Source: Acidobacteriota bacterium
GTDB lineage: Bacteria; Acidobacteriota; Vicinamibacteria; Vicinamibacterales; Fen-181
NCBI GenBank assembly: GCA_003170135.1
Contig: PMZR01000093.1
Span: forward strand, 6,305 to 45,052
Direction of reading: 5' to 3'
DNA length: 38,748 bases
Positions 9,504 through 16,661 of the stretch are shown piece after piece (the stretch's first letter is position 1; the number at the start of each line of letters is the position of its first letter). The position numbers were made by a program, and so were the translations under genes. The notes below the pieces were generated by a model that saw nothing but the letters and a program-made list of their open reading frames with translations, did not search any database and was not told where the DNA came from.

Positions 9504-10673
9504 TCAGGGCGCGTCACGAACGACCGCGCGAAGCCCGCCGACCAGCCGCTCGATGCCTTCTTCGACCGTGTGGGCATCGAGCGCGCCGTAGGAGACGCGC
9601 AGGTAACAGCCGTCCAGCCCGAAGGCCGTTCCCGGCACCGCCGCCACCTGGTGGTCGCGAATGAGCCGCTCGACCACGCTGAGCGGGTCGAGCCGCGCGT
9701 GGACACGCACCAGGCAATAGAACGCGCCATCGGGCCGCGGCACCGTGCACATGTCCGCCACGCGCGCCAGGGCCGCCAGGACGACGTCGCGCACCGGCGC
9801 CAGCGCCGCGACCTTCGCCCGGCAGTACGCGGAGCCGACGCCGAGCGCCGCCAGCGCCACGTGCTGCGAGACCAGCGGCGGGCAGATGAGGATCGTGTCC
9901 TGGATCTTGTTGATGGACTCGAAGAGCCGCGCGGGAATCACCATGTAGCCGATCCGCCAGCTCGCCATGCCGAACGTCTTCGACATCGAGAACAGCGAGA
10001 TCGTGTGGGCCGCGGCGCCAGGCATCGACCCCACCGAGAAATGCCGCGCCGCGCCATAGGTGAAATACTCGTACGCCTCGTCGGTGATGTGGTACACGCC
10101 GCGTTCCGCGCACAGGGCGTTGACCTCGCGCAGGCTGGCCTCGGGATACACCGCCCCGGTGGGATTGTTCGGCGAGATGGTGACGACGGCCCTCGTGCGC
10201 GGCGTGATCGCCCGGCGAATGGCGTCGGGCCGCAGCTGATGGCCGGCATCCGTGGCGACCGGGATCGTCCGGCAGCCGGCCATCGCGATGGCCATGTCGT
10301 GGTTGAAATAATAGGGCGCCTGCAGGATCACCTCGTCGCCCGGATCGGTGACCGCCAGGATCGCGTTCATGAACGCCATGTTCCCGCCGGCGGTCACGAC
10401 GACACGGCTGGCCTGGTCAGGACGGATGGCGTTGTCCGCGGCGAGCTTCGCGCGCAGGGCGTCGAGCAGCGCATCGGTGCCCTCGACCGCGCCGTATCGA
10501 TGGTCCTCGGCATCGCCCGGGAACGACGCGAGCGAGGCGGTCGCCTCCGGCGGAGGGCCGAACGACACCACGCCCTGGCCGAGCGAGATGGTGCCGGGAC
10601 AGGCGCGGATCAACCCGGCGATGATCGGGATCATCGGCGATTGAACGGCCGTCATCCGGTGGGGTTCGCGCAT
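9504..10673 (-). CDS. Class I/II pyridoxal-phosphate aminotransferase (aspartate aminotransferase fold)
   Basis: PLP-dependent transaminase of fold type I, 389 aa, cytoplasmic. PLP-lysine is K232 in FSMSKTFGMASWRIGY, with R240 as the substrate-carboxylate arginine. Other landmarks are YGAVEGTDALLDALR near residue 60, TAGGNMAF (phosphate end), SPNNPTGAV (N170) and ITDEAYEYF (D198, Y201). The amino-acid specificity cannot be read from sequence. The first ATG (10673) follows CATAAT by 8 nt and no Shine-Dalgarno is present, so it may be leaderless; ATG 10655 is the alternative. It is upstream of hgcA on the same strand, but hgcA has its own promoter in the 140-bp gap, so the genes need not be co-functional. 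Confidence 0.93.
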   Translation of the reverse strand: MREPHRMTAVQSPMIPIIAGLIRACPGTISLGQGVVSFGPPPEATASLASFPGDAEDHRYGAVEGTDALLDALRAKLAADNAIRPDQASRVVVTAGGNMAFMNAILAVTDPGDEVILQAPYYFNHDMAIAMAGCRTIPVATDAGHQLRPDAIRRAITPRTRAVVTISPNNPTGAVYPEASLREVNALCAERGVYHITDEAYEYFTYGAARHFSVGSMPGAAAHTISLFSMSKTFGMASWRIGYMVIPARLFESINKIQDTILICPPLVSQHVALAALGVGSAYCRAKVAALAPVRDVVLAALARVADMCTVPRPDGAFYCLVRVHARLDPLSVVERLIRDHQVAAVPGTAFGLDGCYLRVSYGALDAHTVEEGIERLVGGLRAVVRDAP

Positions 10674-10681
10674 GCAACGAC

Positions 10682-10703
10682 ATTATGGCCGAATTATGGC
10701 CGA
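10682..10703. repeat. 11-bp tandem repeat upstream of the aminotransferase
   Basis: ATTATGGCCGA is present twice, back to back (10682-10692 and 10693-10703), one DNA turn apart, directly upstream of the aminotransferase start codon at 10673. On the minus strand each copy ends in CATAAT, a -10-like sequence. Two head-to-tail sites at one-turn spacing are typical of an activator or repressor bound as a tandem dimer, but no regulator can be named. Confidence 0.55.
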
Positions 10704-10746
10704 TTCGGCGGCGGCGACGGGCCGGCCCGGCGGGGCACGCGCGGAT

Positions 10747-10784
10747 TTGACAATGCCTACAACATAGTCAACAATATGACTATG
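10747..10784 (+). promoter_or_regulatory. Promoter and operator palindrome of the Phd-PIN toxin-antitoxin module
   Basis: TTGACA at 10747-10752 followed after 17 bp by AACAAT (10770-10775) is a plausible promoter. Overlapping it is a perfect 8-bp inverted repeat, CATAGTCA (10763-10770) and TGACTATG (10777-10784), separated by six bases. Phd/YefM antitoxins bind such palindromes to repress their own operon. The right arm contains the ATG at 10782, so bound antitoxin would cover both the -10 box and the start codon. Confidence 0.75.
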
Positions 10785-11108
10785 ATAGTGGTTAATATCT
10801 ACGAGGCCAAGGCCAAGCTGTCCGAGTTCATCGAGGCGATCGAGCGCGGAGAACGGGTCCTCATCTGCAAGCGCAACCGGCCGGTGGCGGAGCTTCGGGC
10901 CGTGGCCGCCGCGCGGACCGAGCCTCGCCCGATCGGCCTCGCGAAAGGCCACCTGGACGTGCCCGCCGCCTTCTTCGAGCCGCTGCCCGATGAGGTCGTG
11001 GACGCGTTCTACGCGGACAGCGCACCGCGCCACTCGAGGGTCGCCGACGGCCCGCCCGAAGACGTGTATTCGCGACCAACCACGCCCGCGGGCAGGCGGC
11101 GCCGATGA
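10782..11108 (+). CDS. Phd/YefM-family antitoxin
   Basis: Type II antitoxin, about 108 aa. The N-terminal DNA-binding part (MIVVNIYEAKAKLSEFIEAI, then ERGERVLICKRNRPVAELRAV) is a textbook Phd/YefM fold. The C-terminal tail (residues ~45-108), rich in Pro, Glu and Asp, would be the unfolded toxin-binding segment. No ribosome site precedes either candidate ATG (10776 or 10782). With the promoter seen at 10747-10775, transcription would begin close to 10782, so the second ATG on a leaderless message is preferred. The stop overlaps the toxin start by 4 bp (ATGA). It stands divergent to the aminotransferase. Confidence 0.9.
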   Translation: MIVVNIYEAKAKLSEFIEAIERGERVLICKRNRPVAELRAVAAARTEPRPIGLAKGHLDVPAAFFEPLPDEVVDAFYADSAPRHSRVADGPPEDVYSRPTTPAGRRRR

Positions 11109-11491
11109 AACTGCTGCTCGACACCTGCACGTTCCTGTGGGTGATCCTCGACGCGCCGCGATTGTCGCGCCAGGCGCGCCAGCTGTTCCGCGCGCCGGAC
11201 AACGAGATCTATCTGAGCGCCGCGTCCGCGTGGGAGATCAGCGTGAAGCACGCGCTCGGACACCTGCCGCTCCCGGCACCGTCCGAGCGCTTCGTGCGCG
11301 AGATGCGCGAGGCGCACGGGATCACGTCGCTGCCCGTTGACGAGGAATCGGCCCTGCACGTCTCGAAACTGCCCGCGTTGCACCGCGATCCGTTCGATCG
11401 CATGCTCGTCAGCCAGGCCATCGTCCACGGCCTCTCCGTGCTCACGCCCGACCCGCTCATCACGCAATACCCCGCCAGGACGATCTGGTAG
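11105..11491 (+). CDS. PIN-domain toxin (VapC-like ribonuclease)
   Basis: Toxin of the Phd-PIN pair: a Mg2+-dependent RNase of the type II toxin-antitoxin PIN family, 128 aa. The acidic active-site residues are visible: D6 in MKLLLDTCTFLW, E44 in SAASAWEIS, D95 and D98 in LHRDPFDRMLVSQA, and D116 in LTPDPLI. The SAWEISVK string and the HRDPFDR string are characteristic of the COG3744 subgroup. It is translationally coupled to the antitoxin. The target RNA is unknown. Confidence 0.94.
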   Translation: MKLLLDTCTFLWVILDAPRLSRQARQLFRAPDNEIYLSAASAWEISVKHALGHLPLPAPSERFVREMREAHGITSLPVDEESALHVSKLPALHRDPFDRMLVSQAIVHGLSVLTPDPLITQYPARTIW

Positions 11492-11592
11492 GCCCGGTCG
11501 GGCAAAACGATCTAGAATTCGCCTGCCACAACCATTGCCCTGCTTGCCCCTCGTCTGCAGCGGCTGAACCGCCGGTCCGGGAGGAGATGGTC

Positions 11593-12588
11593 ATGCCTTC
11601 GAAGGTCACCCGAAGAGATTTTATGAGAACGTCCGCGTCCCTCGCCGCATTCGGCGCGCTCTCGCCGCTGGCTGGGCCGTTGGCAGGACGCACGGCCCCG
11701 GCGACGACGAAGGTGGTCGTCGTGGCCACCTCCGATCGGAAGACGGGCGTCGCGCAGGTCATGAAGCTGCTGAAGGCCCAGGTGCCTCGCGGGGCGAACG
11801 TCCTCATCAAGCCGAACTTCAACAGCGCCGATCCGACGCCCGGCTCGACCCACACCGACACGCTCCGGCAGCTGATGACGGAACTGCGGGACCGCGATGT
11901 GCGCACCATCACGATCGGCGAGCGGAGCGGGCCCCCGGTCACCAGGAAGGTGATGGAGGACAAGGGGATCTTCGACCTTGCGCAGGAGCTGCGGGCGTCG
12001 GTCGTCAACTTCGAGGAGCTCGCGGACGCCGACTGGGTCCCGGTCGGTCCCGCCGCGAGCCACTGGACCAACGGCGTCTTCATTCCGCGGATCGTCGCCG
12101 AGTCGCCGTTCACCGTGACGACCTGCTGCCTGAAGACGCACGGCTCGGGCGGCGTCTTCTCGATGTCGCTGAAGCTCGCCGTGGGGATGACGCCCAAGCG
12201 GCTGATGCGCGAGATGCACGGGGACCGCGAAGACATGCGCCGGCGGATCGCCGAGATCAACCTGGGCTACAAGCCGGCGTTCATCGTCATGGACGGCATC
12301 GACACGTTCGTGGACGGGGGGCCGTCGAACGGCAAGCGCGTGGCCGGCAACGTCTTCATCGGCGGCACCGACCGGATCGCGGTGGACGCGGTCGGCGTCG
12401 CCATCCTGAAGGAACTCGGCGCCAACGACGCGATCATGGGCCGGAAGATCTTCGAGCAGGATCAGATTCAGCGGGCGGTCCAGCTGGGGCTGGGCATCGC
12501 GGGCCCGGACGGGATTGAACTGGTGACGGCGGACCCGGCGAGCCGGGCGTACGCGGACAGGATCAAGGCGCGCCTGGCGCTGGGCTGA
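11593..12588 (+). CDS. Tat-exported DUF362 domain protein
   Basis: DUF362 (COG2006) protein of unknown function, 331 aa from the chosen start. An N-terminal twin-arginine signal (KVTRRDFMRTSASLAAFGALS) predicts folded export across the inner membrane. The DUF362 core follows, with VLIKPNFNSADPTPGSTHTD, TIGERSG, TTCCLKTHGSGGVFSMSLKLAVGM and GGTDRIAVDAVGVAILKELG. No CxxCxxC ferredoxin motif is present, unlike some DUF362 proteins, although a CC pair occurs in TTCCLKTH. Of two ATGs (11587 and 11593) the second has GGAGGAG at the right distance (6 bases), whereas the first abuts it. Single-gene unit. Confidence 0.9.
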   Translation: MPSKVTRRDFMRTSASLAAFGALSPLAGPLAGRTAPATTKVVVVATSDRKTGVAQVMKLLKAQVPRGANVLIKPNFNSADPTPGSTHTDTLRQLMTELRDRDVRTITIGERSGPPVTRKVMEDKGIFDLAQELRASVVNFEELADADWVPVGPAASHWTNGVFIPRIVAESPFTVTTCCLKTHGSGGVFSMSLKLAVGMTPKRLMREMHGDREDMRRRIAEINLGYKPAFIVMDGIDTFVDGGPSNGKRVAGNVFIGGTDRIAVDAVGVAILKELGANDAIMGRKIFEQDQIQRAVQLGLGIAGPDGIELVTADPASRAYADRIKARLALG

Positions 12589-12627
12589 CGTGCGGGACAT
12601 CGCGCCGGCGACGGAGGCCGCCTGCCG

Positions 12628-12816
12628 CTAGGCGGCCTTCGACCGGCGGCGCGCGTCGGACAGCTCCTGCTCCAAGCGCCACAAGTCCCCTTCGATTTCG
12701 ATCTGCAGATCGCCCCACGCGCCGTCTTCCATCTCCTCGATCGTCATCTGGCGGTAGGCGGCCAGCATCGCCCGGAGATCGTCCACCCGGTCGGCCGGCG
12801 GTCTCGTCTTGTTCAC
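12628..12816 (-). CDS. Small hypothetical protein
   Basis: 62-aa acidic, helical protein (VNKTRPPADRVDDLRAML...) with no recognised domain. The GTG at 12816 has GAGG six bases upstream and gives a natural soluble protein; extending to 12912 adds an Arg-rich stretch without family character. The sequence contains MTIEEMEDGAWGDLQIEIE and WRLEQELSDARRRS, suggesting two amphipathic helices. It is convergent with the DUF362 gene and stands alone. Moderate support only: codon use looks genuine but no homologue is recalled. Confidence 0.5.
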   Translation of the reverse strand: MNKTRPPADRVDDLRAMLAAYRQMTIEEMEDGAWGDLQIEIEGDLWRLEQELSDARRRSKAA

Positions 12817-12944
12817 GTCCTGCCTCGCTTTCAAAGGCCTGGGAGCGAAAGCGGAAGGCCAAAAGCCGAAGGGCGAACGCCTTCGTCGATCCCCTCTCTC
12901 TGTTTGACGCATTCCCCGAGGCCGAGGTTCGTGAGTTTGCTAAG

Positions 12945-15050
12945 ATGCGCGTGCCACGTGCGCTCCACAATCCGGCTGAAGCCGGATGCCACTCGGAGGT
13001 GTCCACGCGCATCGAAGACGACAACAGCACGCGGATTGAGACGTGGGTCGTCGCCTCGGACGGATCGGCGAAGCCGTCGCGCCTGCTCCACTACGGGCGC
13101 GATATTGCGGGCACGCGCTGGACCGATGACAACAGGATCGAATATGCCGCCGATCGCCTGCAGTGGACGATCGACCCGCGCACGCCCGGTGAGCCGCCGG
13201 CACGGGTCGAGCCGGCGCAATTGGCCGCGGGACGAGGCGATCGCGGGGGCGGACGCGGCGGCGGGGGCGGCGAGGGCCAACCCCCCGCCGTTCCCAGCCC
13301 GGACGGCACGTGGCTGGCGACGACGGTGGACAAGGCGCAGCCGCGGCGCGATCCGGAGTACGCCAGCGACTTCGAGCGGCGCCACGAGGAACGGTTCAAG
13401 GGCGCGATCTTCGACTGGAAGGACTTTCAGCGCGACGGCCAGCCGTTTCCGGCACCCAACCTGCGCGCGCGTCCGGCCGCGCAGATCGTGATTTCGCGGC
13501 CGACCGGCGGCGCCGCCGCGCCCGGCGAGCGGAAAGTGCTCACCGACCTCGACCTGCGCCCCACGGGCCTCGCCTGGCACCCGGACGGCACCGAGCTCGT
13601 GTTCATCGCCGACACCGACTGGCGCGACGAGTTGAAGTACGAGAGCCCGGACCTCTGGACCGTGACCATCGACGGCAAGGTCACGCGCCTCACCGACGAC
13701 GGGTTCGTCTACAGCGACGCCGCCTTCTCGCCCGACGGCAAGTACCTGTCGTACGTGCGCGACCCGGGCACGGACCTGATCATCCAGCAGAAGCTGAATC
13801 ACGGCGGCCCCAGCGATCTCTACGTCCGGCCGGTCGGCGGCGGTGAGCCGATCAACCTCACGGCGAGCTGGGACCTCGAGCCGGGGCCGACCCGGTGGTC
13901 GCCCGACAGCCGGTTCATCTATTTCACGGCCGGCATCGGCGGCGAGAGCCACCTCTTCCGCGTGTCGGTCCCGGCGGGTCGGGTGGAACAGGTGACCAGG
14001 GGGGCCCGCCGGATCACAGGCCTGACCTTCGACCGCGCGTTCACGAAGATCGCCTATACGGTCGGCGTCCACGACACGCCGCCCGAAGTCTATGTCGCCG
14101 GCATCGATGGCGCAGGCGAACGCCGCCTCACCGACATCCACAAGGCGATCACGTCGGAAATCGGCTTCAGCAAGGCCGAGCGGCTGCAGTGGGCCAGCTA
14201 CGACAAAACGCCGATTGAAGGCTGGCTGATGTTTCCGCACGGCTACGACGCGAAGAAAGGGCCGTATCCGCTCATCGTCATCAGCCACGGGGGGCCGCAC
14301 GCGGCGACCGGCTACACGTTCGACTTCAAGGACCAGTACTTCGCGGCAAACGGCTACTTCGTCTTCGACACGAACTTCCGGAGCTCCACCGGGTACGGCG
14401 AAGCGTTCAAGTGGGCGACCTGGGGCGAGTGGGGACACAAGGACGGGGAGGACGTGGTGTCGGGGATCGAGTACGTCCTGAAGCGCTATCCGATCGATGC
14501 GAAACGCGTCGGCCACACGGGGCACTCCTACGGCGGGTTCATGACCAACTGGCTGATCACGCAGTACCCGGAGCGCTTCGCCGCCGCGATCACCGGCGCC
14601 GGGATCACCAACTGGACGAGCGATTACGGAACGGCGGACATCTATCGGACCAAGGAAACCGAGTTCTACGGCACGCCGTGGGATCCGGCCGCGCGCGATC
14701 GCATGATCAAGCAGTCGCCGCTCACCTACGCCGGCCGGGTGAAGACGCCGACGCTGTTCATCCACGGCGAGGTGGATCAGCGCGTGCCGTACGACGAAGG
14801 CGAGCAGATGTACTTCGCGCTGAGGCGGCGCGGCGTCCCCGCGAAGATGATCCAGTACGCCGGCCAGCCGCACGGGATCGCCGGCCACTGGAACAACGGG
14901 CACCGGATGATCAACGAGTTGAAGTGGTGGGAGACGTACCTGAAGGGCACGAAGGCGACGCTCACGAATCAGCAGTCGGTAGTGGGTAGCCGGCCCGTCA
15001 AGGGCGTTCGGCCGCGACCTGACAGGCCGTCTGCCTCTACGGTCTACTGA
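12945..15050 (+). CDS. S9-family prolyl oligopeptidase-like peptidase, N-terminally truncated
   Basis: Serine peptidase of family S9 (acylaminoacyl/dipeptidyl peptidase type). A beta-propeller half carries repeated SPDGTWLAT, SPDGKYLSYVRD and SPDSRFIYFTAG blades. The C-terminal alpha/beta-hydrolase has Ser528 (GHSYGGF), Asp611 (HGEVDQRVP) and His643 (GQPHGIAG). Homologues are secreted and begin with a signal peptide and a first propeller blade. This frame instead begins abruptly at about residue 20 (STRIEDDNSTRIETWVV), and the ~20 codons before it come from an intergenic palindrome (TCCGGCTGAAGCCGGA, 12971-12986). No signal peptide and no good ribosome site are visible. The last ~25 residues also look non-homologous. 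The catalytic domain is intact, but the gene may be non-functional or mislocalised. Confidence 0.85.
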   Translation: MRVPRALHNPAEAGCHSEVSTRIEDDNSTRIETWVVASDGSAKPSRLLHYGRDIAGTRWTDDNRIEYAADRLQWTIDPRTPGEPPARVEPAQLAAGRGDRGGGRGGGGGEGQPPAVPSPDGTWLATTVDKAQPRRDPEYASDFERRHEERFKGAIFDWKDFQRDGQPFPAPNLRARPAAQIVISRPTGGAAAPGERKVLTDLDLRPTGLAWHPDGTELVFIADTDWRDELKYESPDLWTVTIDGKVTRLTDDGFVYSDAAFSPDGKYLSYVRDPGTDLIIQQKLNHGGPSDLYVRPVGGGEPINLTASWDLEPGPTRWSPDSRFIYFTAGIGGESHLFRVSVPAGRVEQVTRGARRITGLTFDRAFTKIAYTVGVHDTPPEVYVAGIDGAGERRLTDIHKAITSEIGFSKAERLQWASYDKTPIEGWLMFPHGYDAKKGPYPLIVISHGGPHAATGYTFDFKDQYFAANGYFVFDTNFRSSTGYGEAFKWATWGEWGHKDGEDVVSGIEYVLKRYPIDAKRVGHTGHSYGGFMTNWLITQYPERFAAAITGAGITNWTSDYGTADIYRTKETEFYGTPWDPAARDRMIKQSPLTYAGRVKTPTLFIHGEVDQRVPYDEGEQMYFALRRRGVPAKMIQYAGQPHGIAGHWNNGHRMINELKWWETYLKGTKATLTNQQSVVGSRPVKGVRPRPDRPSASTVY
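12971..12986. repeat. GGCTGAAGCC-core palindrome
   Basis: TCCGGCT-GA-AGCCGGA is a perfect 7-bp inverted repeat at the point where the S9 peptidase loses homology. A second element with the same GGCTGAAGCC centre lies at 35772-35783 behind the molybdenum hydroxylase operon. They look like members of one dispersed intergenic palindrome family. Confidence 0.6.
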
Positions 15051-15055
15051 CCAAT

Positions 15056-16381
15056 CTAGGTGGTTGGCTCCGCCAGCAGCCGTTCCACGAGCTTGTTGAG
15101 ACGCGCTTCTGCGGCTGGATCCCAACCGACGACGATCAGGCGGATCCTTCCCTGCCTGTCGATGACGACGATCTGGGGGATGCCACCCACCTTGTAACGG
15201 TCCTCGTTCATGGGAGGCCCGGGCGCCGCGCCCGCGGCCGCGGCGATCCTCTGGTTCTCGATGGCGATCTTGAACGGCAAGCCGTGCTCGTCGACGAAGT
15301 ACTTCCTGTCGCCGGCGATCTCCTGCTCCGGCGTGAGCGGCCGCTGTTGCCCGAGGAAACCGTACAGCTCTGTCGCGAAGATGACTTGCAGCCCCTTCGA
15401 CGCCCAGGCGTTGTGCAGCCGCAGCGTGGACGGATAACTCTTGCGGCACGGCCCGCACCAGTGAGCCGTGAACTGGACGACGGTCACCGTGCCTTTCGGA
15501 TCGATCGTCGCGGTCCCGTCAGGAGCGTTCAGCCAGCGAGGTGCCTCGATGGGCGCAGCGACTGTTCCGACGAGCCGGTAGCGTTCCATCGTGGGCGGGA
15601 TGAGGCGGCTGACGTCGGGTCCGTCCCCCAGGTCCTTCAGCCCCTGCTCGAGAATCGCAACCGCCTTGTCGGCCTGCTCCCATCCGCCGTACACCTCCGC
15701 GACGTTTGAATAGGCGCTGACAAGACTCCTGGCCATGGCCGTCCGGTCTGTCGAGGACAGTGTCCGCACCAGCTCGATCACCTGGTTCCCGTGCGCGAAG
15801 ATCTTGTCGTCCACGTCCACCGCGCGAAAATAGTTGCCCAGGCGAAGGTGCGCCTGGATCTTCTGCTGCGTGACGCCTTTCAGCGCATCGAGATCGGCGG
15901 CGTAGGCTTCGGCCTGCTTCACGCCTTCGTCGGTGACCGGACTGCCCATCGAGATGTCCACCGCCGCAACCAGGGCGTCGCCCTTCTGCGCGTCCGGGAT
16001 GCCGGGCGCGGCAAGGGCCCGGGCGATCGATTGCCGAGCCAGGTCCGGCTGCTTCGCCAGGACGTAGAGCTTCGCGAGCGGGGTGAGATCGGCGGTCGCG
16101 ACGGTCGCAATCGAGAACCGCGTCGCGTAGGTCTTCGCCAGGTCCATCGCCTCCTGCGTTACCTTCGCGTAGTCGGCCGCCTGCCCGGCTGCGCGCATCT
16201 CCTGCACCCGTCTCACCGCGTAGGTCTGGGCCGCCTGCAGGCATTGGCCGACCGTCTGCGGCTCGGCGCGCTGCGGCGTCCCGCCCAAGACGCCTTGCCC
16301 GTGCAGCGCGGCCCAACGCCCGGTCGCCTGAAACCCAACAACGAGCGCCACGACCAGCAAGCCACGACCGAGATTCTTCAC
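15056..16381 (-). CDS. Secreted TlpA-like thioredoxin-fold protein with long N-terminal helical domain
   Basis: Exported protein of 441 aa. From GTG at 16381 (GAGG eight bases upstream) it starts VKNLGRGLLVVALVVGFQ, a Sec signal; starting at ATG 16426 would put 15 polar residues in front of it. Residues ~45-280 are alpha-helical and TPR-like (LAKLYVLAKQPDLARQSIARAL; SAYSNVAEVYGGWEQADKAVAILEQG). The C-terminal ~150 residues are a TlpA/ResA thioredoxin domain with C309 and C312 (FTAHWCGPCRKSY) and the cis-proline loop (GGIPQIVVID). Likely periplasmic thiol-disulfide exchange; partner unknown. It is convergent with the S9 gene, only 5 bp apart, and divergent from the Asp-box protein. Confidence 0.88.
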   Translation of the reverse strand: MKNLGRGLLVVALVVGFQATGRWAALHGQGVLGGTPQRAEPQTVGQCLQAAQTYAVRRVQEMRAAGQAADYAKVTQEAMDLAKTYATRFSIATVATADLTPLAKLYVLAKQPDLARQSIARALAAPGIPDAQKGDALVAAVDISMGSPVTDEGVKQAEAYAADLDALKGVTQQKIQAHLRLGNYFRAVDVDDKIFAHGNQVIELVRTLSSTDRTAMARSLVSAYSNVAEVYGGWEQADKAVAILEQGLKDLGDGPDVSRLIPPTMERYRLVGTVAAPIEAPRWLNAPDGTATIDPKGTVTVVQFTAHWCGPCRKSYPSTLRLHNAWASKGLQVIFATELYGFLGQQRPLTPEQEIAGDRKYFVDEHGLPFKIAIENQRIAAAAGAAPGPPMNEDRYKVGGIPQIVVIDRQGRIRLIVVGWDPAAEARLNKLVERLLAEPTT

Positions 16382-16575
16382 AGGCGTCACCTCGTTGAAG
16401 AAGTCCAACCGCCCAGTTATCCGCATGCCTCCGGGATGGACCGAGAGGCGCCCGGGTCGACTGGCGGGAGTCTATCAGAAGCCTCGTCCTGCCCAGGAGC
16501 GAAGGATCGATTGCCCGGGTCTGTGGGGCCTTGTCAGCCGTGCCGCGCTGGCGGCGGTGCGCGCTGTCTCACGTG

Positions 16576-16584
16576 TGATATAAC
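16576..16584 (+). promoter_or_regulatory. Extended -10 promoter of the Asp-box protein operon
   Basis: TGATATAAC at 16576-16584 fits the extended -10 form (TGnTATAAT) with no good -35. It predicts a start near 16591 and a ~70-nt leader with a GGAGG ribosome site seven bases before the ATG at 16662. Confidence 0.5.
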
Positions 16585-16661
16585 GCCCTCGCCGGGCAGC
16601 GCCGTCCGCCCGACGCTGCACCGCCGAGCCACCCTGTCGCTTTTCCGCTGGAGGACGATCC

